In this document: positions 17,332-25,011 of the stretch, one piece after another | Layout of the letters: each line of letters begins with the position of its first letter | Numbering within the stretch: position 1 is the first letter of the stretch | Source: Micromonospora tulbaghiae | Lineage (GTDB): Bacteria > Actinomycetota > Actinomycetes > Mycobacteriales > Micromonosporaceae | Reading direction: 5' to 3' | Length of the DNA: 64,000 nt | Assembly (NCBI RefSeq): GCF_900091605.1 | Contig: NZ_FMCQ01000006.1 | Location: forward strand, 295,940 to 359,939 | Notes under the pieces: model-generated | What the model was told of the DNA's origin: nothing | Databases searched by the model: none | Seen by the model: the letters and a program-made list of their open reading frames with translations, nothing else | Made by a program: the position numbers and the translations under genes

Positions 17332-17847
17332 TCAGCAGACGTCGAAGGTCGCGGACGTGTAGGAGAGCAGTTTCCATCCGCGGTCCGGGCCGAGGGTCAT
17401 GTCCCACCTGCCGTCGGTCCGGCGACCGAGCTGGAAGTAGTCGGTCGCTCCGTCGTAGGCGTACCAGCCCTCGCCCTCCCAGACGACGAGCCGGGTGGCC
17501 GCCCGGGAGAGAGTCCTGGCGCCGACGACGCCGTCGCTGACAAGGCCCCGGGCGCTCTGCCACCGCTTGGTGGCGGCAGTCGTCTGCGGCCCGAACCGGC
17601 AGTCGACGTCGGAGTGGGTGAGGTAGCCGTCGGCCCACAGGATCATCTGCCACATGGCGACGACGTTGCTGTAGGAGCGTGTCGACGCCGAGATCGGGCC
17701 CTCGTCGCCCCAGTCGTCCCGCCAGTCGCCGGAACCGGTGATGTATCCCTGACTCACGCTCGCCGAGGCCGGTGCGGCCGAGACCGCGAGGACTCCGAGC
17801 ATGGCGGCGGCCATCGTGAGCGCGACGGCCGTGGTTCGAGTGCGCAT
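17332..17847 (-). CDS. Small secreted protein with peptidoglycan-binding-like domain
   Basis: A 171-residue exported protein. The start MRTRTT at 17847 is chosen because GGAGGAG lies 6 nt upstream. The signal peptide has the core 'ALTMAAAMLGVLAVSAAP' and a cleavage site after ASA near residue 29. The mature part contains 'NVVAMWQMILWADGYL' and 'FGPQTTAATKRWQSARGL', the repeat pattern of PG_binding_1 domains, which bind peptidoglycan. The C-terminal 60 residues are a Trp/Tyr-rich beta segment ending in Cys. It has no catalytic domain, so it is probably a wall-associated or regulatory protein. Confidence 0.8.
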   Translation of the reverse strand: MRTRTTAVALTMAAAMLGVLAVSAAPASASVSQGYITGSGDWRDDWGDEGPISASTRSYSNVVAMWQMILWADGYLTHSDVDCRFGPQTTAATKRWQSARGLVSDGVVGARTLSRAATRLVVWEGEGWYAYDGATDYFQLGRRTDGRWDMTLGPDRGWKLLSYTSATFDVC

Positions 17848-17937
17848 GTGCATCTCCTCCGGCTGGTGGTGCCTTTGCCGGGGACACACCTGGCGCCCGC
17901 GCCCGGTTGCGCAGAGTCAGAGTTGGGACACAATGCG

Positions 17938-19110
17938 TCAGGCCAGGTGGCCGCCGATCTTCGTGTACCCGCGCAACAGGTCGCGGGAGATGATCAGCCG
18001 CTGCATCTCGTCGGTGCCCTCGAAGATCCGGTACAGCCGGACCTGCCGGTACCAGCGTTCGATCGGCAGCTCCCGGGTGTAGCCCATGCCGCCGTGGATC
18101 TGGAGCACCCGGTCCACCACCCGGTTGACCATGCCGGCGCCGTAGAGCTTGCCCATCGAGGAGGCGTGCCGGGGGTCGAGGCCCTGGTCGACCGTCCAGG
18201 CCGAGCGCAGGATCAGCCAGCGGGCCGCCTCCAGTTCGGTCTCCGAGTCGGCGATCATCCACTGGATGGCCTGGTTGGTGCCGATCGGCGCGCCGAACGT
18301 CTCCCGCGTGTTGGCGTGGTCGATGGCCATCTGGAGGACTCGTTCGGCGATGCCGATGGCGTGCGACGGGATGGTGTAGCGGCCCTTGCCGATCCACTCC
18401 ATGCCGAGCGTGAAGCCCTGCCCGATCTCGCCGAGGATGTTGCGGTGCGGCACCCGTACGCCGTCGAAGATCAGCGAGGCCGGGCCGCCCTCGCCCATGG
18501 TCTGGATGAACTCGGACCGCCAGCCCATCGCGCGGTCCACCAGGAACGCGGTCGCGCCGCCGCGGCGGGCGCCCTTCTCCGGGTCGGTCACCGCGACCAC
18601 GATGGCGAAGTCGGCGTCGTTGCCGTTGGTGATGAACGTCTTCTCGCCGTCGAGGACCCACTCGTCGCCGTCGCGGCGGGCGCGCAGCTTGATGTTCGCC
18701 GCGTCGGAGCCCGCGCCGGGCTCGGTGATGGCGAAGCAGGAGATCCGTTCCCCCTCGATGGTGGGGATCAGGAACTCGCGCTTCTGCTCCTCGGTGGCGT
18801 GGAACAGGATGTTGTCGGCCTCGCCGCCGAAGCGGAACGGCACGAAGCTGCGGCCCAGCTCGGTCCAGATCAGCGACTGCATGACCGCAGGCAGGGCCAT
18901 CCCGCCGTACTCCTCGGGCGTGGCCAGCCCCCAGAAGCCGAACTTCTTGGCCTTGAGCTGGAGTTCGCGCAGCTCGGAGCGGTCCAGGCCGGGCTGGTGG
19001 GCGCGCTCGCGGCGCAGGACCTCCGCTTCCAGCGGCATCACCTCGCGGGTGACGAACGTGCGAACGGTGTCCCGGATCGCGCGTTCCTCGTCGGACAGTG
19101 CGAAGTCCAC
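17938..19110 (-). CDS. Acyl-CoA dehydrogenase
   Basis: A 390-residue flavoprotein that oxidises an acyl-CoA at the alpha-beta bond. It shows the family signatures 'CFAITEPGAGSDAANIKL' and, near the C-terminus, 'RLYRIFEGTDEMQRLII', where the Glu of FEGT aligns with the catalytic base of medium-chain enzymes. It has the usual length and a GTG start. It is divergent from a TetR regulator gene; a dyad found 27 bp upstream of this start is repeated in front of the aldehyde dehydrogenase gene, linking this enzyme to a shared regulon for alcohol/aldehyde/acyl-CoA breakdown. Confidence 0.95.
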   Translation of the reverse strand: MDFALSDEERAIRDTVRTFVTREVMPLEAEVLRRERAHQPGLDRSELRELQLKAKKFGFWGLATPEEYGGMALPAVMQSLIWTELGRSFVPFRFGGEADNILFHATEEQKREFLIPTIEGERISCFAITEPGAGSDAANIKLRARRDGDEWVLDGEKTFITNGNDADFAIVVAVTDPEKGARRGGATAFLVDRAMGWRSEFIQTMGEGGPASLIFDGVRVPHRNILGEIGQGFTLGMEWIGKGRYTIPSHAIGIAERVLQMAIDHANTRETFGAPIGTNQAIQWMIADSETELEAARWLILRSAWTVDQGLDPRHASSMGKLYGAGMVNRVVDRVLQIHGGMGYTRELPIERWYRQVRLYRIFEGTDEMQRLIISRDLLRGYTKIGGHLA

Positions 19111-19136
19111 GGTGCCCCCTCAGGTCGACTGCCTCT

Positions 19137-19155
19137 AAACTAGCGCTGGAAGTTT
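19137..19155. promoter_or_regulatory. TetR operator, copy 1 (AAACTAGCGsTGGrAGTTT)
   Basis: AAACTAGCGCTGGAAGTTT is an imperfect dyad between the divergent acyl-CoA dehydrogenase and tetR genes. The reverse complement of the second copy (19857-19875) is identical at 17 of 19 positions. Confidence 0.7.
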
Positions 19156-19197
19156 TCCCGCGTCCAGACCCGGTGTCGAAGAGAGGATGATGACCAG

Positions 19198-19851
19198 GTG
19201 CCCCGACCCCGACAGGCCCTGCTCACCCGCGACCGGATCGTCGAGACCGCGCTGGCGCTGATCGACGCCGACGGGCTGGACGCGCTCTCGACCCGGCGGC
19301 TCGCCGCCGCGCTGGGCGTACGCGGCCCCTCGCTCTACAACCACTTCGCCACCAAGGAGGAGATCCTCGACGCGGTGGCGGACGGCGTCGCGGCGACGGT
19401 CGACATCGGCGTCTTCGACGAGTACGACTGGCTCGACGCGCTCGGCCGCTGGGCGCGCTCGTACCGGGCCGCGCTGGCCGCGCACCCGAACATCGTGCCG
19501 TACCTGGCGCAGGGGCCGGGCCGCCGTCCGGCCGCGCTCGCCATGGCCGACGCGGTCTACGGCGCGCTGGTCCGGGCCGGCTGGCCGCCCGCGCGGGCCA
19601 CCCACATCGGCGCCGCGATGCGCTACTTCGTGGCCGGGTCCGCGCTCGGCTCGTTCGCCCGCGGTTTCGTCGAGGACCCCTCGCTCTACGCCGCGCACCC
19701 GCACCTCAACCAGGCCCACCGCCTGGCCGGCCACCAGCGCAGCGTGGACGAGGGGGCGTTCGCGCTCGGCCTGGACGCGTTGCTGCACGGGTTCGCCGCC
19801 GAGTACGCGGCCACCGTCGCCCCGCTGGAACGGGTCGGCGGTCCGGAGTAG
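19198..19851 (+). CDS. TetR-family regulator of the dehydrogenase cluster
   Basis: A 217-residue repressor-like protein. The N-terminal HTH is 'RIVETALALIDADGLDALS' followed by 'RRLAAALGVRGPSLYNHF' (about residues 12-55); the remainder is an all-helical ligand domain with a TetR_C-type pattern. The gene is flanked on both sides by near-identical 19-bp dyads, one before itself and the divergent acyl-CoA dehydrogenase, one before the aldehyde dehydrogenase. That arrangement implies autorepression and control of both flanking units, with an acyl-CoA or aldehyde as a plausible inducer. GTG start. Confidence 0.93.
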   Translation: MPRPRQALLTRDRIVETALALIDADGLDALSTRRLAAALGVRGPSLYNHFATKEEILDAVADGVAATVDIGVFDEYDWLDALGRWARSYRAALAAHPNIVPYLAQGPGRRPAALAMADAVYGALVRAGWPPARATHIGAAMRYFVAGSALGSFARGFVEDPSLYAAHPHLNQAHRLAGHQRSVDEGAFALGLDALLHGFAAEYAATVAPLERVGGPE

Positions 19852-19856
19852 CGTCG

Positions 19857-19875
19857 AAACTCCCACCGCTAGTTT
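19857..19875. promoter_or_regulatory. TetR operator, copy 2
   Basis: AAACTCCCACCGCTAGTTT, in inverted orientation relative to copy 1, lies 5 bp after the tetR stop and 21 bp before the aldehyde dehydrogenase ATG. It could block transcription of the ALDH-ADH pair. Confidence 0.7.
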
Positions 19876-19896
19876 CCACCGCCCCCGAAGGACGCC

Positions 19897-21339
19897 ATGG
19901 ATCTCGCCGCCGCCCCTCCCGCCCTGCTGACGCGCCGCCACCTGCACGTCGCCGGTGACTGGGTCGACCCGTCGTCGGGCGACACCATCCCGGTCGAGAA
20001 CCCGGCCACCGGGAGCATCGTCGGCGAGGTGCCCGCCGGCACGCCGGCCGACGTGGACCGCGCGGTCGCCGCCGCCCGCGCCGCGTTCCCCGGCTGGGCC
20101 GCCACCGCCCCCGAGCAGCGGGCCGCGCACCTGGACCGGCTGCACGCCGCGCTCGCCGCCCGCGCCGACGAGATCGCCCGCACCGTGGCGACCGAGCTGG
20201 GCACCCCGCTCAAGCTCGCCACGCGCGTCCAGGCCGGGCTGCCGCTCACCGTGCTGCGGAGCATGGTCGACCTGGCCGCCCGCCCGGCCGCCGAGCACAC
20301 GGTCGGCAACTCGCTCGTGGTCCGGGAGCCGGTCGGCGTGGTCGGGGCGATCACCCCGTGGAACTACCCGCTGCACCAGGTGGTCGCCAAGGTCGCGCCC
20401 GCGCTCGCCGCCGGGTGCACAGTGGTGCTCAAGCCCAGCGAGCTGACGCCGCTCACCGCGTACCTGCTGTTCGACGCGATCACCGAGGCCGGCCTGCCGC
20501 CCGGCGTGGTGAACCTGGTGCCCGGCACCGGCCCGGTGGCCGGCGAGGCGCTCGCCGCCCACCCCGACGTCGACCTGGTCTCGTTCACCGGCTCCACCGC
20601 CACCGGCCGGCGCATCGCCCGCCTGGCCGCCGAGCGGCTCGCCCGGGTCTCGCTGGAACTCGGCGGCAAGTCGGCGAACGTCGTCCTGGCCGACGCCGAC
20701 CTGCCCACCGCGGTCAAGGTCGGCGTCGGCAACGCGCTGCTGAACTCCGGGCAGACCTGCACCGCCTGGACCCGGATGCTCGTACACCGCGACCGCTACG
20801 CCGAGGCGCTGGACCTGGTCGCGGCGGCGGTGGCCGGCTACCGGCTCGGCGACCCGTTCGACCCGGCCACCCGGCTCGGCCCGCTCGCCTCCGCCGCGCA
20901 GGCCCAGCGGGTACGCGACCACGTCGACCGGGCGCTCGCCGACGGCGCCCGGCTCGTTGCCGGTGGTCCGGACGCACCGCTGCCGTCGCAGGGGCACTTC
21001 GTGGCGCCCACCGTCTTCGCCGACGTGCACCCGGACAGCGCGCTCGCCCAGGAGGAGGTGTTCGGGCCGGTGCTCGCGGTGATCCCGTTCGCCGACACCG
21101 ACGAGGCGGTCGCCATTGCCAACAACTCCCGGTACGGGCTGGCCGGCGCGGTCTGGTCGGCCGACGAGGACGCGGCGCTGGCAGTGGCGCGGCGGATGCG
21201 TACCGGCCAGGTGGACGTCAACGGCGGCGCGTTCAATCCGCTCGCCCCGTTCGGCGGCTACAAGCAGTCCGGCCTCGGCCGGGAGTTGGGCGCGTACGGC
21301 GTGGAGGAGTTCACCGAGCTGAAGGCGATCCAGCGATGA
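19897..21339 (+). CDS. NAD(P)-dependent aldehyde dehydrogenase
   Basis: A 480-residue enzyme oxidising an aldehyde to the acid. Catalytic residues are in place: Asn156 in TPWNYP, Glu254 in SLELGGK and the nucleophile Cys288 in NSGQTCTA. The cofactor strand is 'VSFTGSTATGRRI'. Length and motifs fit the general ALDH superfamily. The ATG lies just after an operator-like dyad, and the stop overlaps the start of the alcohol dehydrogenase gene (ATGA). The pair probably converts an alcohol through its aldehyde to an acid. Confidence 0.95.
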   Translation: MDLAAAPPALLTRRHLHVAGDWVDPSSGDTIPVENPATGSIVGEVPAGTPADVDRAVAAARAAFPGWAATAPEQRAAHLDRLHAALAARADEIARTVATELGTPLKLATRVQAGLPLTVLRSMVDLAARPAAEHTVGNSLVVREPVGVVGAITPWNYPLHQVVAKVAPALAAGCTVVLKPSELTPLTAYLLFDAITEAGLPPGVVNLVPGTGPVAGEALAAHPDVDLVSFTGSTATGRRIARLAAERLARVSLELGGKSANVVLADADLPTAVKVGVGNALLNSGQTCTAWTRMLVHRDRYAEALDLVAAAVAGYRLGDPFDPATRLGPLASAAQAQRVRDHVDRALADGARLVAGGPDAPLPSQGHFVAPTVFADVHPDSALAQEEVFGPVLAVIPFADTDEAVAIANNSRYGLAGAVWSADEDAALAVARRMRTGQVDVNGGAFNPLAPFGGYKQSGLGRELGAYGVEEFTELKAIQR

Positions 21340-22412
21340 GGGCGCTCGTGGTACGCGGCCGGGGCGAGACACCGGCGGTCGAGGACGTACGCCTGCCCGC
21401 GCCCGGCCCGGGCGAGCTGCGGGTACGCATCCGCGCCGCCGGCATCTGCCACTCCGACCTGGCCATGGTGGACGGCACGCTGGCGCCCGCGTACCCGCTG
21501 GTGCTGGGGCACGAGGCGACGGGCGTGGTGGCCGAGGCCGGGCCCGGCACGACGCTCGCGGTCGGCACACCCGTGGTGCTCAACTGGGCGCCCGCCTGCC
21601 GGGAGTGCTGGCACTGCCGGCACGGCGAACCGTGGCTCTGCGCCGCCAACCCCAACCCGTCCACACCCCGGGGCGAGACGGCCGCCGGTGAGCCCCTTCA
21701 GGTCACGCTCGGACTCGGCGCGCTCGCCGAGGAGGTGGTGGTGCCGCAGCACGCCGCCGTACCGGTGCCGGCCGGACTGCCGCCGGAGCAGGCCGCGGTG
21801 CTGGGCTGCGCGGTGCTCACCGGCGTCGGCGCGGTCCGCAACACCGCACGGGTCGCACCCGGCGAGTCGGTGGCGGTGATCGGGCTCGGCGGGGTGGGGC
21901 TGGCCGTGCTGACCGCCGCGCGGCGGGCCGGCGCGGCGCCGATCCTCGCCGTGGACGTGGTGGAGGCCAAGCGGGAGCTGGCGCTCGCCGCCGGTGCCAC
22001 CGACTTCCTGCGCTCGGACGACCGGCTGGGCAAGGAGATCCGGGTCCGCACCGACGGACGCGGCGTGGACCACGCGTTCGAGTGCGTCGGCCGGTCCGCC
22101 ACCATCCGCGCCGCCTGGCGGGCGACGCGGCGCGGGGGAGCGGTCACGGTGGTCGGCATGGGCGGCAAGGACGACATGCTCAGCCTCTCCGCGCTGGACA
22201 TCTTCCACTCCGCGCGCACGCTGCGCTCCTCGGTGTACGGCTCGACCGACCCGGACCGGGAGGTGCCGGAGCTGGCCGAAGCGCTCGCCGCCGGTGACCT
22301 GGATCTGGGACCGCTGGTGAGTGGCACGGTGCCGCTGGCCGAGGCGCCCGCCGCGCTGGAGCGGCTGGCCCGGGGCGAGGGCGCCCGCTGGGTCGTCACC
22401 TTCCCGGACTGA
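21336..22412 (+). CDS. Zinc-dependent alcohol dehydrogenase (MDR family)
   Basis: A 358-residue medium-chain dehydrogenase. Catalytic zinc ligands Cys38 (AGICHSD) and His59-Glu60 (GHE) are present; the structural-zinc cysteines are Cys88, 91, 94 and 102 in 'CRECWHCRHGEPWLC'. The Rossmann motif is GLGGVG. It follows the aldehyde dehydrogenase with a 4-nt overlap and should act as the previous step of the same pathway, oxidising an alcohol with NAD. It resembles actinobacterial class III / NDMA-type enzymes, but the exact cofactor cannot be decided. Confidence 0.94.
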   Translation: MRALVVRGRGETPAVEDVRLPAPGPGELRVRIRAAGICHSDLAMVDGTLAPAYPLVLGHEATGVVAEAGPGTTLAVGTPVVLNWAPACRECWHCRHGEPWLCAANPNPSTPRGETAAGEPLQVTLGLGALAEEVVVPQHAAVPVPAGLPPEQAAVLGCAVLTGVGAVRNTARVAPGESVAVIGLGGVGLAVLTAARRAGAAPILAVDVVEAKRELALAAGATDFLRSDDRLGKEIRVRTDGRGVDHAFECVGRSATIRAAWRATRRGGAVTVVGMGGKDDMLSLSALDIFHSARTLRSSVYGSTDPDREVPELAEALAAGDLDLGPLVSGTVPLAEAPAALERLARGEGARWVVTFPD

Positions 22413-22501
22413 CCGGGTTCCGGCCGGATTCACCGGTGGCGCATCCGGATCGGGCCGTGCGGACGAACCCTGGGTAGGAGAGCTACCCGGGGGTACGTCC
22501 G

Positions 22502-23140
22502 TTGCTGACCGAGAACATGCCGGCCGGGGCCGTCGAGACGGCCCGCAAACGGCTGACCGCCGCCGCCGAGGACCTGGACGACAACCGGGTCGCCGGGCTG
22601 GTGCTCGACCTGGCCGCCGAGGTCGGGGTGGTGCCGGCCTGGGAGCAGGTCTGCCTGCCGCTGCTGGGGACGCTGCGTGGCGACAGCGCCGCCGAGATCG
22701 CCGTCGAGCACGCCCTCTCCGAGGGGGTACGCGTCGGCTTGGACGTGTTCGGCCGTGAGCCTTCCCGGCCGCTTCCCGCCCAGGGCGTCCTGCTCGCAGG
22801 CGCCGAGCACGAGACGCACTGCCTCGGGCTGCACGCCCTCGCCGCGGCGCTGCGCGAACGCGGCCGGGGCGCGCTGCACCTCGGCCCGGCGCTGCCCTGG
22901 TCCGCGCTGGCCAGCGCCGTGGTCCAGGTCCGCCCGCGGGTGGTGGTGGTCTGGTCGCAGTCGCCGCTGACGGGCCGCGCGTACCGCCTGGTGCGTCTGC
23001 GGCGGGACCTGCCCGGGGTACGCGTGCTCGCCGCCGGCCCGGGGTGGATCGAGCCGTTCCCGCCCTCGTCGGCCGTGCCGCGGCGCCTCACCACCCTCGG
23101 TGAGGCGACGCTGGCCTGCCTGGCCGGAGGCGGCGCCTGA
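22502..23140 (+). CDS. Stand-alone cobalamin (B12)-binding domain protein
   Basis: A 212-residue protein with a helical cap (about 10-80; 'AAEIAVEHALSEGVRVGL' recalls the cap helix of CarH/LitR-type B12 sensors) and a Rossmann B12-binding domain. The ligand motif appears as Glu104-x-His106-x-x-Gly109 (ETHCLG), a Glu variant of DxHxxG, so the lower axial His is kept. No MerR-type DNA-binding domain is attached, unlike CarH/LitR. Start is uncertain: TTG 22502 or ATG 22517. It lies 89 bp after the alcohol dehydrogenase gene; a role as light or cobalamin sensor is a guess from the fold. Confidence 0.75.
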   Translation: MLTENMPAGAVETARKRLTAAAEDLDDNRVAGLVLDLAAEVGVVPAWEQVCLPLLGTLRGDSAAEIAVEHALSEGVRVGLDVFGREPSRPLPAQGVLLAGAEHETHCLGLHALAAALRERGRGALHLGPALPWSALASAVVQVRPRVVVVWSQSPLTGRAYRLVRLRRDLPGVRVLAAGPGWIEPFPPSSAVPRRLTTLGEATLACLAGGGA

Positions 23141-23217
23141 CCTCGGGGCGTCTGATCGGCCCGCGCCTGACGCCGGCTGCCTGTGGGCCCGCCTGACGCC
23201 TGCCGCCTGGCATCCGG

Positions 23218-23775
23218 TCAGCCGGCGCGGAGGCCGCGCAGCAGCGTGGCGACGGCGGCCTCCGGGTCGAAGCCGTCATCGGGGGAGGCGAGCTGGTTGC
23301 TCAGCAGCCCGTCGACGAGTGCCAGCAGCATCCGGAAGTGGGCGGGCGGATCGGTCGAGCCGAGCGTGGCGAGCAGCGGCTCGCCCCAGCCGGCCAGCCG
23401 TGCCCGGGCGGCCTCGATCGCCGGGCGCAGGTCGGGCCGCACGGCCGCCTCGACGAACAGCGCGTACCGGGCCAGGGTGAGCACCCGCTGCTGGTCGGTG
23501 AACTCCCGGATCAGCCGGCCGACCACGGCGGCGAACGCGGCGACGTCGCCCGGCGGCAGGTCCGCGGCGAGCCGTTGCCAGGCCGCCGTCTCCACCTCGA
23601 CCAGCCGGTCGAAGACGCCGGTGACCAGCGCCTCCCGGGTGCGGAACCGGTTGGACGCGGAGCCTTCGGGCAGGCCCGCCTCCGCGTCCACGGCCCGGTG
23701 GGTGAGCTGCCGCGGCCCTCCGGTGCCGAGCACCCGGATGGCGGCGTCGAGCAGGAGCTGCCGGCGATCGGTCAC
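23218..23775 (-). CDS. TetR-family regulator divergent to an FAD monooxygenase
   Basis: A 185-residue regulator with N-terminal HTH 'RRQLLLDAAIRVLGTGG' plus 'LTHRAVDAEAGLPEGSASNRF' (about 4-48) and a helical C-terminal domain. GTG start at 23775. It is divergent from an FAD-dependent monooxygenase gene with a 54-bp spacer that contains two tandem dyads of the form ACTAC-N4-GTAGT, the likely binding sites. This is the standard arrangement of a repressor controlling a neighbouring oxidative enzyme and itself. Inducer unknown. Confidence 0.92.
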   Translation of the reverse strand: MTDRRQLLLDAAIRVLGTGGPRQLTHRAVDAEAGLPEGSASNRFRTREALVTGVFDRLVEVETAAWQRLAADLPPGDVAAFAAVVGRLIREFTDQQRVLTLARYALFVEAAVRPDLRPAIEAARARLAGWGEPLLATLGSTDPPAHFRMLLALVDGLLSNQLASPDDGFDPEAAVATLLRGLRAG

Positions 23776-23783
23776 CCGGTCAG

Positions 23784-23818
23784 ACTACAGCCGTAGTGCG
23801 GCCGACTACATCTGTAGT
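23784..23818. promoter_or_regulatory. Tandem TetR operators in the tetR/monooxygenase spacer
   Basis: Two dyads, ACTACAGCCGTAGT (23784-23797) and ACTACATCTGTAGT (23805-23818), are spaced 21 bp centre to centre, two helical turns, so two dimers could bind on one DNA face. They fill most of the divergent promoter. Confidence 0.75.
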
Positions 23819-23829
23819 ACGGTGACCGC

Positions 23830-24891
23830 ATGGGCGGACGCGCGGTCGTGGTCGGGGGCGGGATCGGCGGGCTCGCGGCGGGCATCGGCCTGCGCGCGGC
23901 GGGCTGGGAGGTGACGGTCCTGGAGCGGTCGGCCGCGTTGCCGCACAGCGGCACCGGGCTCGGCATCTGGCCCGCCGCGATGCGCGCCCTGGACGCCCTC
24001 GGCGTCGGCGACGAGGTGCGCCGCCGGGGCAGCCGTCAGGCCGGCGGGTCGATCCGGCGTCCCGACGGCAGCCGGATCGCCGCCGTCGACGTCGGACGGC
24101 TGGAACGCCGGCACGGCGAGCCGGTGCACCTGGTCACCCGGCCGGTGCTGCTCGCCGTCCTGGCCGGCGCGCTACCCGGCCCGGCGCTGCGCCTCGGCGC
24201 CCCGGTGACCGACCCGGGGTCGCTGCTCGATTCGTACGACCTGGTGGTGGGCGCGGACGGGATCAACAGCGTGGTGCGCGCGCAGATGTACGGGCGGCGG
24301 TACCCGCTGCGGTACGCGGGCGCGGTGGCCTGGCGCGGTGTGGTCGACCTGGATCTGGCCGAGGGTGGCGAGACCTGGGGGCGGGGGCGCAAGTTCGGGC
24401 TCACCCCGGCCGGGCCGGGCCGCACCAACTGGTATGCGGCGATGCGGCTGCCCGAGGGGCGCCCGGCGCCGCCGGACGACCGCGCCGAGCTGCGCCGCCT
24501 CTTCGGCGACTGGCACCTCCCGGTGCCGGAGGTGGTCGACGCGCTGACCCCGGAGGGGATCCTGCGGCACGAGATCCGCGACCTGACGCCGCTGCCGTCG
24601 TACGTGTCCGGCCGCACGGCGCTGCTCGGCGACGCGGCGCACGCGATGACCCCGGACCTCGGGCAGGGCGCCTGTCAGGCGTTGATCGACGCGGTCGCGC
24701 TCGCCGACTGCGTACGCGACGCCGTCGACGTGCCGGCCGCGCTGCGGAAGTACGACAGGCGACGCCGGCGGCCCACGCAGCGGATCGCGGCCGGCGCGCG
24801 GTGGGCCGGGCGGCTGTCCGGCGTGCGGCGGCTGCTGCCGGTGCGGGACGCGCTGCTGCGGCTGGCGCTGGCGGCCGGTCCGCCCGCGTGA
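23830..24891 (+). CDS. FAD-dependent aromatic-hydroxylase-type monooxygenase
   Basis: A 353-residue flavoprotein of the PHBH (FAD_binding_3) group. The N-terminal dinucleotide motif is GGGIGGLAAG (about 6-15) followed by the acidic end of the second strand in 'VTVLERS'; the second FAD motif is 'LLGDAAHAMTPDLGQGACQ' (about 265-283). It is somewhat shorter than classical hydroxylases, lacking the C-terminal thioredoxin-like domain, like salicylate or tetracycline hydroxylases. It would hydroxylate an aromatic or polyketide-like substrate with NAD(P)H and O2. Controlled by the divergent TetR; a detoxification or resistance role is possible. Confidence 0.92.
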   Translation: MGGRAVVVGGGIGGLAAGIGLRAAGWEVTVLERSAALPHSGTGLGIWPAAMRALDALGVGDEVRRRGSRQAGGSIRRPDGSRIAAVDVGRLERRHGEPVHLVTRPVLLAVLAGALPGPALRLGAPVTDPGSLLDSYDLVVGADGINSVVRAQMYGRRYPLRYAGAVAWRGVVDLDLAEGGETWGRGRKFGLTPAGPGRTNWYAAMRLPEGRPAPPDDRAELRRLFGDWHLPVPEVVDALTPEGILRHEIRDLTPLPSYVSGRTALLGDAAHAMTPDLGQGACQALIDAVALADCVRDAVDVPAALRKYDRRRRRPTQRIAAGARWAGRLSGVRRLLPVRDALLRLALAAGPPA

Positions 24892-24904
24892 CATGAGACA
24901 CATC

Positions 24905-24927
24905 CGATACGAACCCGTTCCGTATCG
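24905..24927. promoter_or_regulatory. Candidate operator upstream of the DHA2 exporter
   Basis: A 23-bp dyad with arms CGATACG / CGTATCG pairs at 9 of 11 positions. A partial second site (CGTATCGTATTTCG) occurs near 24969-24982, just before the SD of the exporter gene. The TetR gene downstream of the exporter is the likely binder. Confidence 0.65.
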
Positions 24928-25011
24928 AAACCGGCTCACCTACGCTCGGCAACGTTACGAGTCTGACCCGTATCGTATTTCGAACGCGGGTGAACCGGGG
25001 GGAGAACGGCA

